Assembly (NCBI GenBank): GCA_008711295.1
Contig: VUYV01000120.1
Location: 1,005,468-1,069,467 of the forward strand
Direction of reading: 5' to 3'
DNA: 64,000 bases
From: Anarhynchus alexandrinus
Taxonomy: Eukaryota > Chordata > Aves > Charadriiformes > Charadriidae
The notes beneath the pieces are model-generated. The model saw only the letters and a list, made by a program, of their open reading frames with translations, ran no database searches and had not been told where the DNA came from. Below, in pieces: positions 44,799 to 59,584 of this stretch. The translations under genes were made by a program, and so were the position numbers. Positions within the stretch are counted from its first letter, which is position 1; the number at the start of each line of letters is the position of its first letter.

Positions 44799-46131
44799 CA
44801 GTCTGTTTTAATACCTTTTTAAAGTTTTTTACATTGATGCACAGCTGGTGAATGGTTTTACATTGGCATTGTCACCACTTAGATGTCTCTCTGACGTGAC
44901 GTGTTAATATTCCCTGTTTTTAGCCCTGCAGGAAACGGAGCAAGTTTAAAATGTTGCTGTGGATGTGACTTGTGCTGTGAGGGAACTGGATTGTCATGGC
45001 TCCTCTTGTTCTTCCCATAACTTGCATTTTTTTTTAAGGGCAAGGTGGGATTTAGGAGCTCAGAGGCATCTTCAGGTTGTTGCTTATGGGCAGCTCATGT
45101 TACGGAGCAGATGGAAATGAGATATTAATCCTCCTCGCGGTCAGGGTGCTTGCAGACTTTGGTTGGTACAACACAGGGGCAGATGGTAGGTTTCTGTAAC
45201 CAAATAGATCTGTGTAACACAACAGGTGTCCCTCTGAAATGTCCAGTAAAAGAATCCGCAAGAGCTGTGTGCTCTGGGAGCTGGGCTGGGTGGAGGAGAG
45301 CATAGACTTGCTGTCCCTCGTGCCCTCTTTAGGTATGATAACTGACTGTATGACAACCCTCAGGAGGTTATGGAAAGAAGTGATAATTGTGTCACCCACT
45401 GGTCTCTGTCTCAGTCTCTTTCTTCTTGTAGGACTGGAGGTGATTCTCTGCCAGCAAAGGAGAAAGGAGCTACCCGTAGACAGCACTGCTTCCCTTTGCA
45501 GCAACAGCTTTGAAGCTGCCTGGTGGGAAGGCTGGAGGTTTATGGTGCATGCATGTCTGATGGGGCAGGCCCAGAAGATGAGCTGGTTTCTGCAGGTTCA
45601 TCTTCTGCTTTAGCATCCATGAAGCGGTGGACATACAGCTGGCATGGATGCTGTGACTGGTATGAAGTTCAGGAAATATGTGTGCAGTCTGTCCATTCCA
45701 CAGTAAGATCTGCTGAGCAGGCAGACACCTTCCTTTGTGGTTCTTCTGTGTCCTTCCCGCCTGTCACCCACCTGAAAGGCAGAGCAGTTTTTTCGCAGGT
45801 TTCCTCGCCTTGCAAATGTGGGAAGGAGAGATCCACTCAGAATTAAATGTTTCTTGGAACAGCTTCTGAGACAGTGGTAACACTTTCTAAGTGGCAGATT
45901 TTGTTTTTTAATCTGCAGTGTAGTGGATTCCTACCTATAAAATGTCTCTCTTATATTACTTTTTCCTTTTTTTAATAGAGGAATGTCAGTTTCTGTAAGG
46001 GGTCTCACAGTATGGTTACAAGGTTCTGGAGTCAGTGACCCAGAAAGTCCTTCTCCCATGATATAGGAAAAGCTGTAACTTGCCTTAGCTGGTCTCAATT
46101 CTCCCATTGCTTTAGACATGGAAGGGCAGAT

Positions 46132-46168
46132 TTTTTATATATATATAAATTATATATTGATATAGATT
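46132..46168. repeat. TA-rich simple repeat
   Basis: TTTTATATATATATAAATTA followed by TATATTGATATAGATTA. Low-complexity DNA downstream of DACT1. Confidence 0.8.
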
Positions 46169-49100
46169 AATTTGTCCAGAAATTACTGGACAATGGCTGC
46201 CACTGCAGAGATGGGGGGAGAGAAGAAATGTTTGTTACTAAACATGGCATTACTGAGGCTAAGCGGCAGCTTAATACGTTCCCATTAATAACTGATGGGT
46301 GTTATATCAAACAAAGGGAATGTCAAGAAGCTTGTCGAAGCTAGTAGTTTCTTTCCTAGAGTATCTCTTAATCATGCCACATAATCTCTCTTTGAACGAG
46401 AAAAACACGTGCAAATCCCTGTAAATCTCCTCAAAGGTGTAGCAGAGAGGATCTTCAGACGTGCACTCTGTCTCTCTGGCTGTAAAGGAGCTGCTGGTGG
46501 GAAGACAAACCGACCAGTGGCTTTAGGATGATGAGTTTTTAATTGCAGTGCTATAGCAGATTGCCTCATAGCAGGTGAGGGAGGCTGGTTTTCAAAAGTG
46601 AGCTGCTGAATGGTTTCTTTTTAGATAATCAAGTGGGGAAAAAAAAGGAAATAACCACCTAAATATCGCTAAGACTGTATCAGCTGCAACGACTGTATTC
46701 TGCAGTACTCTTGCTGAAAAGCTTAATAGCAGACAGGGAAATGGGCTGATGCTATCTCCGTCTTAATTGCATCCGAGTCTTTTCAGTTGGGGGAAGGAAT
46801 TTTCCTTTTCTTACATGATTTAGGTAAGCATCCAGAATCCTTTAAACAGGCCTAGTTTTTTCTTTCTACAGGCTCCCCCCTCCCCCCCTTATTTTTTCTT
46901 TTTTTTAATAAAAGATCTTACAGTGCTGGAGAAGTATTTGATATGGTCCCAATACACAGCACACATTCTCTTCTCTGGTTCTGATTTAGGAAACACATCT
47001 AAGTTAGCAAGTTTTTGCAACGTTAGGTTGAAAACCATCTGCTAATCTTGGAGACCAGTTGAATATCTGGCACTTCTTTAAGCTACCTGGCTTTCCAGCT
47101 CCACAGCCTTGAGTCCTTGCCACTATTTTTTTTCATAATGTCCGCGTTTTAATTATCCCCAGTGTTTATGGTAGTCTTCAGAAGTTTGAAGTGGGAACAT
47201 TAGTTTTCAGTGCACTGGGGCCTATTTCAAGGTGGGGGCAGGTTGTGGTGGGGAGGTTTGGGATGAACTACCCCCGTGCTCCATGTGTAACTGGGTGCAG
47301 GAAAGTACAGAAGCATTTGCTTAACATGAAGAACAAGAGCAGACCACTTTAGCCGGATTCCCTGTGATTCAGGTTTAATAGTGTCACTCCACATCTCTAA
47401 AGTGCCATCTCTCCCAGTGCAGGAATCAGCATCACGCACACTATGAGGTGCTGTCGTCTGAAAAGGATGATAGTGTCATGGGGCTGTCTGCCTTCCAGCA
47501 GGCTTTTTGGGTCTGTCTTCTGCTTCCTAACCCCAGCCACCAACTGTGAGTCAGCAGATCACAAAGCAAGCTGTGTCTGGTGTGTGTGGGGTCAGAGAGA
47601 GGCCCTGGCACTGTGCCTAGACATCCCAAATGTGTGGGGCCCCTGTTGTGGATATCACGCTTATCGTGAGAAATTTGATGTGATGCAAGGATTTGAACAG
47701 CTGAGTCTGAAGGAAAGTAGCAATGGAGAGCCCCATAAATGGAGTGGTCCAGAAGAAGCTGAAGGAGGAGGTGTTTCAGTCTAATGCCTAGCTCAGTAAG
47801 TTGGACTGGGCTAAACAGAGTCATCTGAGGGCCTCTGCCTCATTTCTTCCAGTACTCTTTAAGTGATCAAGGCCTGATCAGCAGTGCTGGTTGCTGAGGT
47901 ACTTTAACCATCTGGCCAAGTCCTGCAAGAGCCCTGCTGGGACAAGTGATAAGCTCCTGTCCCCCAGGTCTGTTTTTGGCATTCTATAGCACAATCCCTG
48001 CTTGCAGAGAGCATGTAGGTCCCAGCTCTTTGCAGCTTTCCCTGTCCTGGGGCTTCAGAAGGAATCTGTCCATCCCTTACAAGTTTTCAAGTTTTCTTCT
48101 GGCTTGGGGTTCATCCTGAATAAGGACTGACAACAGATTCTCCATGACAGAGTCCTGTGCCTTCACTAATCCCAAATCTGTCTGTTGGCTCAGAGAAAGG
48201 TCAGGCACTCCTCAGGTGGCAGCCAGCTAAGCCATCCCTGAGGGACCTGCATCCCTTTCTGCCACAAAGGGCAGCAAAGGCTTTTATTAGCTGTGATTGC
48301 CACTCTGGCAGATGAGTCACCACACCTGCATGGCTCTCCCTCAGCATGTGATATTTCTCACAGGAAGTAACAAGGACATGAACATTTTGAGGAAGCAGAA
48401 ACAGCTAAAGACATTTTTAATAGCTAACTTCAGCATCTAGGACGTACCTTTGGAGGACAGAGCAATAATACGTACAACTGAGCTGCTAGTACAAAAAATT
48501 GAACCACTCTCAACTCTTTGCAATGTCCTGTGCACAGTGCAGAGAGGATACAGAGACTGCAAAACAATGGAGACAATTCATAAACCCCAGGTCTGTCTTT
48601 CAAACTTGCTTTTCTCCTGAATTTCTCTGAACCCCCAAGGACTTGTGTTGAGGCTCCTTCCATGGCATGGTGTTTCTTTCTCTGACTGACCATTACAGTC
48701 GGAGCACTGTGGTGAGAAACAATTGCTCTGGGGTTTAAAAAAATCCCACAATGCTGGAATGAGGGGAGACATATGGAAACAAGTGGGAGATCCATTTAAA
48801 AGGGATAATAGAAAGTGCTGTTTTACATAGCAAGGAATTTGCTGCCACAGGAAACAGCGAGGCAGATATACTATCAGCAAGTTGAAAGGGGATAGAGAAG
48901 GTAGGGAAGGGTGTGTAGTCTGCCATCCCCAGTCAGTGACTGTGGGTGCTAGGAGGAGTGTGAGGTGAATGGACTGCAAACAGTGGCCAGGCTTGCATGC
49001 TCCCCCTAAAGATTGTCTTTTCCTGCGACTGTTGAAGCACCATTAGCTGGAGGAGATGCACCATCACGCTGACCCGGCAGACCATTTCCTGTGTTCCTGT

Positions 49101-50429
49101 AGTCTTGGTGTAGCTGGTGGCAGTTGTCTATGCAATTGCATTTCCTCAGTCTTTCATAGTCTTTTGTTCTCCCAACTGCTGCTGAAGATAAGTTTTGCAT
49201 TGCTTTGCAAAGAAGTTCACTTTGCACGCTTGGCTGATGGTGGCATGCATTTATTCAAGCTATGGACATGTGTTTCTGGTCACTCTTGTCCTATTGCAAA
49301 ATAATTTCATCTACCCTTTCACACAGGCAGTCTGTGCCAAAGTCCTCTGTTATGGTGAACATCATCCCCCTGTAATGCAAACACTGTTATGAACACAGTC
49401 CATATAGTAGCCTACTGTGGGAGTCCCTGTTGGGCAGCAATTTTGCATCCTACCATTGCTTCTAAACTGTAGGAAAAGTTGATGACCTGCAAACCAAATG
49501 AACCATCCTGGAGACAGAGTGTTAGGCATCTATTGCACCCTGCCTTGGGACTTTGCTGTCCTTGGAGAGTTTTTCTCTCCCTCTGACTATTCCTACATTT
49601 GTGCTTTTGTTGGAGCAACAGAGCAGTCTGGAAGTGAATCCCGTGGTCATTTCCACTTACTGTGCATTGGTTTGGACAGTAGAGCAGTTTTGGTGCACAC
49701 TAGCTAGATGCCTTTGGAACGCTAACCCAGATGATCCACTCCAGGGGCACAGCAAATGTGCTTCTACCTGGACAGGGACATGGGGGTCTGAACCAGTGAT
49801 GTCTCCCTAGAATATCTTCCAGTCAAAAAACGTGGACAAGTTTGGTCCAAATGACCTTGGGGACCAGATAAATCTAGGCTGAAGTAAACACTTGAACTAC
49901 ATGTATTGTACTTGTGGGGACCTCAGTTTGGATCTGCTCCTTTTGTGCTGAATGACTTGTTAATGTAAACAGAGCTTCTCTCTTAATTAATGGCCTTTGT
50001 TTCCATGCTGTATTCCTTTAAGATCAATAAAGTATACTAACATTAATAACTTGATTTCACTGAGCCAAGCTCTGAAAATCTGGGGTTTGCTTTTTTTTTT
50101 TAAAGGAGTTGGAGTTGAAAGTCCTGGGAACTAAGATTTTCATGACAATACTGAAGGAAAATCTATATGATTTGGGCTCTCACCTCATGATGTAATGGCT
50201 TTGTAAGCAAGTTAAGTGTTTCCTCCGCAAAAAGGTTCAAGTCTTCCGTGGTCAAGGACAGGAAGCTGGAAAACTTGCAACCTGTTAAAAAAAAATGTTC
50301 CCTGTGTCTCCTTGCACTATCTGAGCTTGTGTCTTCAGAAATGAGATTTTCATGAGGAGAACGGGAAGCATGAGGTACAGGGAGGAGAAGGACCTAATCA
50401 ATCTTAATCTCTGAAGTACTCATGCAGTG

Positions 50430-50545
50430 AGTGTTTAAGCATGTGATTAAGCCCATTCTTACTCAGCGAAGCATTTCAGCGCATGCTTTGGGTACTTGGC
50501 GGTTGGGGTGAATTAAGCACATGCTGAGGAATGCTGGTGGATCAA
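50430..50545. mobile_element. MITE-like repeat relic, copy C
   Basis: GTGTTTAAGCATGTGATTAA, AGCATTTCAGCGCATGCTTT and AATTAAGCACATGCTGAGGA with GGTGGATCAAGG show the same module order as copies A and B, facing inwards on both sides, as in a palindromic element. Confidence 0.5.
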
Positions 50546-53500
50546 GGTTTCTCAGCTTGTCTTTGCAAGCGTCCTATGTTTGTTTGTACAAGCTGTCCCA
50601 GTGACTTCTCTTGGCTAATGTTGGAAGGACTCCTTGCTCTCCCTTGAGAGCCAGACCCTGGATGGTGAAACTTAGGTCAAACTCTTAATCTGAACTTGGG
50701 AGAAGCAGTATCTTGAGTCTGTGCTTTAAGCAGTAATGGAAAGAAGTTATTTTAAAGGAAGATATGGATTTGTTATTTGTTGTATTTGAGGACACTGAGT
50801 TAAAACCACTTAGAGATATATGAGTGAAGGAGCTTGTGCTCTGTATCAATAGCAGGACTTTGTGTAAACCCTGACAATGGCCCTTGGGAAGAGACAGAAT
50901 GACTTTTTCTACATTTCCTCCCTTCCCTTGGATGTCCAGGTGGAGTTGGGAGAATGATGCAGGCAGGGAGGGTCAGGTCCAAACACCAAACCTGTAGGGC
51001 CTGGAGCACCACCCATTCATGTGCTTGATTCCCAGTTTCAGGCAGTGGGATTAGCAAAACAGTGGGATCTCTGGGCTACCCAGAGCTGGAGAACAGACCT
51101 AGGAACTGTAGAGAGGGTGACTTTGCCTGGCTTCAAGGAAAGCTGCAGTCTGACTAAGGAAACAGTAGAGGCAAGGAAAGGGTTAAAAGTTTGTCTTCTC
51201 TTCCCAGACACATTATTTACAGTGGGTTGGTTTCCTTTTGGAAGGGCCCACTGTAAAAGGAGATGTTCCCAGCGTTTCTGCGGGTTAGACCTGTATCGCA
51301 TTACAGTTTTCTTTCCTGGACTCTTGACTGACACGATTTCCTGAAGTTGCTCTTCTCTTGGGAAGGTGAACTCAGGAAAGAGTAGGAGTTTGCAAAAAAT
51401 CCAGACCCTTGGAAGGCAAAATCATGGTGATGGCCTTTTCTTTCTAGACATAAGGTCAATCCTCAATGCTGCATCATGCTCTGTATCTCCCAGCGCATGG
51501 CAAGGGCTGGGAAAGGAGTGGGAGAGGAAATCCATCAGGTTTGATAAGACAGTCTGTAAATCCTGTTGGAGCAGCTTGCAAAGGCCATAGCACCAACCAC
51601 AGGAGCAGCGCCTGACTGTGTCATGCAAACAGCCATCTCACCCGGTGGCCAATGAGGTCAAGGGCAGTGTTGGCTATTGACCTGGATATCCCGACCTTTG
51701 CTATTGCTTAAGCCACCTTCATGCCTCCAGGGCACAGCAGACAGCATGTTCATCTTGGTAAGTGTTTCCTTTACTGCTTTTTTCTTCTTCTTAATGAAAT
51801 AAATTGTGGTTTGGCATTAAAGCTCAAGTGCTGAATGAAACTGAATTTCTGGCTTGTTTCTCCTGTCAAACACCTCATGATAGTGTTTTCCTTGATGTTC
51901 GGTTGCTTGGAAGGAAGAGAAACTATCCCTTCTCATCTGCAACATATCCATTTTTATAGGTGTCTTTTGAGTGGCTTGAATGGAACAACACGTTGAGGCA
52001 GTACACTGCTCTCTTCAACACTGCACAGGACACCCTGAAGCAATCCTGTATCTGCACAATCCACAGCTACCCCAAGATATTTTTCTGACAGAGGTATCGG
52101 GACTGGGAGGTTTGGATCTGACTCATCCCACCTGAAGCCCATCAGTGCTTAGGGTGAAGATGCTCCTGCAGGGAGAGGAGGAAGCACACTCAGAAATGTT
52201 TACTGTTACTGTTAAATGACAAGCTCGATTTCTTTCCCCTCCTCTTCCCTGCCATGGAGATAGTGATCTCTGCTGTGGTCCCTGCTGCTTTCTTTTTCCT
52301 GTGTTGATCTACAGTAAGACTTGCTGCCCTTGAAGGATGGTCTTAGCCCTGAGAGACACTTTTATTGCTGAGCCATTGACCTTTGATTCAGAGCATGTGT
52401 CTTCCCCTGGGCCTGTTGCAGATGCCCACCATCACCCTGGGTAGGTCACTTGGGCACATGTACATGGTAATGTCGGCACTCTGAGCCTTCCTCCCTTCCC
52501 TCTTCTTTACCACAAAGGTGGGATTGTTTAACTTTCATCTTCTGTCCTGTTGACTCTCATCTGAAGTTATCCAGCTGTGGGGGTGCTCCTCATGACTTCA
52601 GAGCACAGCACTTATGTCTTTGGTCTAAGTAAACTTTGTGGATCCATTACAAAAATATGAAATAAGAAATGAATTTCATATTCGGAAAAAAAGGTGAGTG
52701 GAGAGCTAGGTTTTCTTTCTGTTGTGCTTTCCCCCTTCATTAACTTCTCAACACAATTGTCATGATATGGGCAGGAAACAGCAAAAGGAGTTAAAATAAT
52801 AAATCACCAAATCACCATCCCTACTGCATAGCAGAGAGTCAATGCTTTTGCATGGGGGGAGGAAACAAAAGGCCCTTTGTCCTGCCAAAGTATCCTCATT
52901 GATATTAATCTAAAACCCCAAATAATTTATTGATCTGCAATTAGGAGTGGTAGCAAAATGGACAAAAGGGAGCTGTGAAACTGGGAAAAACATAGCTGGT
53001 TCTTATGCTAGAAACTGTCCTCTGGCTGCTGGACCCACTCTTGTTCCTGTTGATTGATTCTTAGACCGTTTTCTTGGTGGTCAGGGCTGCTTTCAGAAAC
53101 CATTTATGGTACACTGATGAAAAGGCCAATTTTGTGAGTAAACATCCTAATAAGCAGGTCTTGACAGATGGTTTGTTGCTCAAGCCCCACATAACCCTAC
53201 AGCTGGTGTCAGTGTCTCCCACAGATGTTTCCCTGGAGAACTTCCCCACAGCGTGCTCAGGAGCTCTCAGCTTTCACAGGATGCCCGGCTGCATCCCAAG
53301 GAGGAGCCTCGTCTCTTGCTCAGCATGCTGCAGGTATGTCATTGGGAACAACACAGACTTTTGGAAACATGTTTCTCATAGTGTAGATAAAATTAGGCTC
53401 CCAGTGGAGTCTATTGCTGACTGAACAGAGTAAGCAAAGCTGTCTATGCACAGCAGCTGTTGCTGCTATCTCTTGGTCCACGAGCAGTGAGAAATGTCCA

Positions 53501-56461
53501 GTGTTACGTGAAGCAGAACAAGAAACCTCTCTTACACTTTAAGTATCCTTCAATCCCTTTTGGTATTGTTTCATCTCAGTCTTTCCAAAATCTGTCCTCT
53601 TTCCCCCTTATTTTCTAGTGCATTTCATTTAAGTAGTGATTTTCCAGTTGAAGCTCTTCCTTTTCCCTCATTCCCTTGCCTATGAGTCTGATGAACTGGT
53701 CTGAGCCCTGGGGTCTGCCCATGATGCTGCAGTCACTCGCAATATCAGATTGGTAGTCCTCAGGCAGATGAAGTATTTCCATTAGAAGCTGCTGGATAAA
53801 TTACAGAGATTTTACGTTGTTCTCCTCCCCTGGGGAGCTCTTGGGACTCTAAGATAGTTTGTATCATCTGCCTTCCAGGTCAGGCAATTTAGATTTGACT
53901 GATTTGTATATCCCTGCAGTGTTTCTGATGGGCTGTACAGGATATACAGCTCTTTGCCTCTGACATGAGAGCAACTGAAACAGGACTGAGGTGCAGAGGC
54001 TGCTGTTGAGGGGGAAATGGCTACAGCTGCCCCTGTGAGGGTGTCTGTTAGAAATGGGTTTCAAAAGATGATTCTGTTTTGGGAAGAAGTTTAGTTTTGA
54101 TGAAATTAAGCTGAATTCTCTCTGAAGTGGAGCAAAACACAACCAGGTAGAAATTCTGCAGAAGGAAATAGTGCACCAGCTTGCGCTCCGGGTTGTCTCA
54201 AGAGCTGATTTCTGGAGCACTGAGCTTCTCAGCTCGGTTTCACAGGGTCTCCATCTGTGGATGCTCTTGCGTTTCCTTCCTGAGATGGTCTAACATCTGG
54301 GACACCCCAAACTGCGAAGTGCAGGAACAGCGAAGTCCCCTCTTGCGAAGCAGCCTATTTGGCAGCAGGCTGCCCCAGGGCCCTGGAAACCTGAACGGTG
54401 GAGGAACCAGATGGGTGACCAGGCAGGAAACTCAGCAGGTTTCTGATGTTTGGAGCCCTGTGCAAGTTTCATGGGAACCTGGGCAAAATTGACTCACCTT
54501 GTTGAGATTTTGCTGAATTGGTGAATTCCTCTGAAATGCTGTTTTGCCTGAAACCTTCTGAGCAGGTGCAGTATCTTCAGCTATCTTTTGAAGACGGAGA
54601 CAACATGTTCCCCTGCACTTTGCTGCGTGGGTCTTCTGGGAGTCAAAGAAGCACTCATCTTTGCTATTGAGCCCTCTGCCAGTATTCACACTCTTGAAGT
54701 AGTGTCGAGGAGGGAGGATACAGGAACTTGGCAGTGATGAGTGAAGGATGCTGGCAGGTTATTCTGATCCTTAGAAAATCATTGTGTTCTCCTCATTACA
54801 CTACACCTCATCCACCTACTCTGTCTTGTCCTATAGACTATAAATTCTCCGTATTAAATTAATTCCCCAAGTTCTCTGTTTGTTTTCACAGCCTCTAGCT
54901 GAGTTTCCTAGGTGCTACCCTAATATAAACAATAATAAAGACTGCTCTGTCCTGCTGCAAACCACTTCTGAGGATGTTCCCTCTAATTCTCTTCCTTGTT
55001 TAGCGTTGTATCATTAAAAGGCATGAGGTGGTTAATTGGAGGCTTACAGCTTTTGTGACTGATGCAAACCAGTGTGTGTAATTGCTTGCTGCAAACACTC
55101 AGGTGAATGCTTGAAAAGAAAAGGAGAGGACGCAGATGGCCATGAGCAGAAGGTTCCCTGCGAAAGGTCACAGGAAAAGGTTAGTGATAGGGTTGCCCCG
55201 AAGCTGGGAAAAAGAACTTAATACCTGGACAACTGGTGAAGAGCCTGGCTAGACCACAGCTTTGTTCCCTAAAGGGGGCTGCCGCTGTGCTGCGGCAGAG
55301 ACTCGTACATCAAAGCTCTCATAACAAAACACAGCAGAGATCGGTATCACCCAGCCTGTGGCACTGGCGGGAAATGGATTGGTTGACAAGTCGGAGGCCC
55401 TTTCTGGGCAGATGGCTGGGTAGGAGTCACTGGCTGCTTGCAAAATCTCAGAACGAGCCTTTAATCTGCCTGTGATACTGTATGTTTTAGTGAGCATCTA
55501 GATGTTTATCTCAGCTGCATTAGTCACCAGGAGAGTCTGCTCTCAACCTTTTTTCTTCCGTACCTTAGCTGCAGGCTTCTTCCCCCACTTTTTGGAGCAG
55601 ATGTGAGCTAGATGCTGTAGGATTTGCTGTGCCTTTTGTAATTTTGACAGGGAAATATAACAGGGGCAGGTTTTCTTGGTAATACTCTGCAGAGCATATT
55701 TAGTGCTGTGACTTTGCATGTGCTCTGATAGACTTTCAGAGCCTTGCCCGGGGAGCCAGTGGTCTGAAAAGTCTTATCATGCTCTGAAACAAATAGCTCT
55801 GTCTTGAAGCCCATTAGAATAACAATTACAAAGCTGCACTTCTTCCAACCTGATGTTAAATGCCTTGCAATGCCGAAGGTAAACAGGATCAATCAATTAT
55901 CCTCCCAGGGACCATCTAATGGCAGTCCATGAATCAAGCTTGGCTTTGGAGGTCATTTTTATCTGCCTTGGGGAATACAAGCCGACCAAATTGGGGTCTT
56001 GCTCTGCATGTGCAGGCTGAAGAGTGCAAGGTTGGGTCTGGCAGGGTGTGTTAATTAGGTGGAGCCAGTGTAAATATATCTGTTATCATGAGGTCTGCAA
56101 AGTGATGAAGCCTGAGCATGCAGACTCTGGCCATCTCTGCTCTCCGACAAAGCCCGTATTGCCATAGTGCATCTGCTGGCTTGGCCGAACAAAAGCTTGA
56201 TGCTGCTTTTACTTCTGTACTTTTCTACCTATGGTGTATTGTTAGTCTTCTATTGACTATGCCAAAAAAGGGCTTAGTTCAGTGGGGACATCAAACTCCC
56301 AGCAATGCCTGAAGAATACAGACGATTTAATAGTCTGAAGTTTTGCTAATTCAGACAGTAACATGAGCTCAGGGTGTTCAGCTGAGGTCCGGCTATAACT
56401 TTTCACATCATCCGGTGAGATTTAGAGCCTACCAGGTCATGGGCTGTGTACGCAATTAAAA

Positions 56462-56575
56462 AGCTCCTTTCCCCAAGGAGTTCACAATGCGGAGACAAAA
56501 TATTATCCTCCCAATTAGTTTATTGCAGCAGACTGGGGCACAGAAGTCAGATTATCTGGGGGCATGCTAAGACCA
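56462..56575 (-). mobile_element. Old SINE relic (antisense, MIR/core-SINE type)
   Basis: CCCCAAGGAGTTCACAATGC, GGAGACAAAATATTATCCTC and GACTGGGGCACAGAAGTCAG fit the antisense order of an amniote core-SINE (CCAAGGAGCTTACAATCTAA ... AACTGAGGCACAGAGA). Confidence 0.45.
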
Positions 56576-57149
56576 TTCATGTGCCAATGAACTTGGAAAG
56601 GCATTTTTCACGACATCTGGTTTCAATCAATTTGTCGTCAATTCAGAGCGCCAGACCCATTTTCTGAGACCATTAAAGTACACAGCACTGACACGGGGCT
56701 GCAGCTGTAATCCAAACATGGGTATCCAAAGTAAGAATCCTGCTACTTCTCGCTGGTGACTGTGTAGAGAATGAGAATCCGGTGGCCACGGCTCTTCTGA
56801 ATACAGCTCCTTTTCCCGTTTGAGAAAACCTCACGCTGGACCACCACCTCCATTTGTGCCTTATGCAGCTTGGTCACATGTGTGGTGCCTGGACAGACCT
56901 TAGCGGGGACCCAGTATCCATGCGCCGGGGAGAAGATTCACTGCCAAGTGTTAGGGAAGTCTTTGCAAAGCCTCTTTCCTACATGAAGCAGGCTCCTGCC
57001 CCAGTCTACCTCTGCATTTTGCTTTCAGCGCTCCAACCACCTTCTTGTGCAAGCAGCCTGTTGCGACTGTGATTCTGCCAATACGGGAATGCGCTGAGAA
57101 GAGCCTGCTTCATTTAAATGTGTGCAACCACAGCTCATGCTTTTACAGC

Positions 57150-57370
57150 ATATATTCAGTGAAGCAATGCCTTTATCTGCAATACTTAGCCTTTATCTAA
57201 CATCTTTTCAGTCTAAAGCTTTTTTTTTTGAAACGCAGATTAAGTAATAACAACGTAGGATAATTGAGTGCATTTTTTCACAGTGACATAACGATACTTA
57301 TCTATGGCTACTGAAAAGCAAGGATAACATACTATGTGAGAGCTATATTATCTTGCTTCTGAAACAGACC
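57150..57370. promoter_or_regulatory. Candidate conserved non-coding element
   Basis: Repeat-free AT-rich block with TTAAGTAATAACAACG, GATAATTGAGTGCA and ACTTATCTATGG (GATA-type) motifs, about 13 kb downstream of DACT1. Confidence 0.25.
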
Positions 57371-59584
57371 GAGTTTGGCATTAGGGCTTAAGTAATTGAA
57401 ATACGGCTCCTTGTACCAAAGCCTGTTTGTTTATAATAAAGCCTAATACGTCTTTCTAATGGACATTGCAACGTCTGAAGCACTGACATGATTGCTGACC
57501 CTTTGCAACCTGTGAGGTGGTAGTGTGTGGAGATCATACCATCATACCATGTAAGAACTACATCTGATGTTTCTCCTGTTATGTTAGAGCAAAACACATC
57601 TCATCATGAGAGGAGTTGACCTTGGGGATCAGTGTTTGTAATGTATGCTAATTTTTTGGATGTCAGGTGAGATGCAGTTCTGAGCATGCTCTGCTTGGCA
57701 TCGTCATGGCTTTTGTGGGTAATTAGTTGTAACACTGTTGTGAGCAGACCTTACAAACCCACTGGGTGATTTTATTTGCATTGGAGGCCTGGTGGAATAA
57801 AATGACAGGCTGGCATGGCAAAACAAGCTGGACTCCCTTTGAATCCTACCGAGTGAGGAGGAAAACATAAATTAACACCACCTCCAAACCCTCAGACACG
57901 CAGGTCTCTTCCACAGCAAAACAGCCTGTGCATCTTCCAGAAAAACTGGAGGATCGATGGGAAAACACTTAGCTTGAAATTGACTTACTGTCCAAAGTAG
58001 AATTTTAGTCCCTCTTGCATTTGTTCAGGCAGAACATGATGGTGTGTCTCTGGATAATTTTCCACCTGCCTGTTTTGAATATCAGATGGAAGCATTTAGC
58101 TGGTGAACTGGAATGGTGCCAAATTTTGCAGGAGCCTTTTCTCCCGAGTTCTGCTGTTTTTGTAACTACTTAGACAGAATTATCCAAGCAGGCTCCTGGC
58201 TGGCACAGGGTAAATGCTGAGCAACACAACATGAGTTGACTCTTCATACGTCAACATAATTCCATAGTTAATGTCAAGGAACAAGCTACTAGAGCTTATT
58301 TAACTGTAATTCACAGGTTCTCAAAGGGCCAGAAGGGTATTGATATTATATGAACCTGCAGAATGAGACTGGCCCATGAGCAAAATAATTTCAGAAACTG
58401 AAAAAATCGTTCACACCATTTTCTTGCTGGATTTCTGTGTAGTGTGTCCCAGCATGCATGAAAACTGTATTGCTGAACATGACTGAAAGCTTCTTATTCT
58501 CTTAAGCATCCTCTAATAGGGTGGAAGTGGGGGTTAACTCAGCCAGGTAACGTGGCACTTTGAAGTTACTGAATCTATTAAGTGTTTAGCTGCATATATA
58601 TGCACATTGGATGACTGAAATACTGATGTTAGGACTCCTGCTTGGCTCACCTATTTGTTCCTTGTGCCGTTTGATTGGCGTTAATCCTGAGGAAGGAGGT
58701 AGTGGTGCCGGCAACTGCTTTCGTAGTGGAAAATGAGTACGATCAGGCCCTTTCTCACATACGGTTGGTATCTCCATAGTGCAGGAATTTGTTAGCTTAA
58801 AGCTTTTCTCTAAATGGGTGACAACTCTTCTCTGATAAGCTGTGGCTGCCCTGCATGTGAGACCTCAGACACCAAATAAACAGTGCTGGCATCAGATAAT
58901 TCTGTTTAGAATGCTGTGGCCTTAGAAGTACCCTATCTTTTGAAATGCAATGTTTTTTTCATGGATTGTTTACATCTTCCTGCAGTGACTTCATGTCATC
59001 TTGTAGTTCTTCAGTGTCTGTGAAAGCTTAAACCACTGATCCTAGAAAGTATTTACAGGATTTGGTTTCTTTTTCTAGGACTTTTGGGGAATGACTTATC
59101 TATAATTCTCCCTCCTGCTCCTAAAAAGTCTGCTGGAGTGCTGATGGGCAAAACAGAGCTTGCAATTATTAGAGATGTAGCATTTCTGGAAAATGGTGGT
59201 GTGCTCTGAGGATGGATGTTGTGGTTGATGAGATAGCGTTGGGAAATGACACAGATGTTCTTGAGCTCAAAGTGTAAAGCCTTAGGTCTGCTGGCCTCAA
59301 AGCATGATGGAGATTTCTGCTTACTCCCTTTAAAAGGTAGGGTGCAAACTGCCGTTGTAAAGATCACGACCTTTTGCAATTTGAGGGAAGACCTGTTTGG
59401 GCTGGAAACCTCTAATGCTTAGGAAGCTGTGAGCAAACAAGACTGAAGCTGGCTGTGTGAAATCACAGAGTACATCAAGTGTAAAAGAGAAAGCACCAAA
59501 AAGCTGAGAGTTTTGAAACTGTTTATCTAAGTTTGTTGCATGGCCCCTCTTATCACAGCATCGCAGCTCCTCCCAGATGGTAAT

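Larger units (their letters stand above)
43918..44818 (+). other. DACT1: DACT1 3' UTR
   Basis: It starts after the TAG and is AT-rich, in contrast to the GC-rich coding exon. It contains a PUM-type site (43973-43980), T-rich runs, and two AATAAA signals (44082 and 44793). Cleavage is expected roughly 15-25 bases after a signal; the end given assumes the distal signal. Confidence 0.7.
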
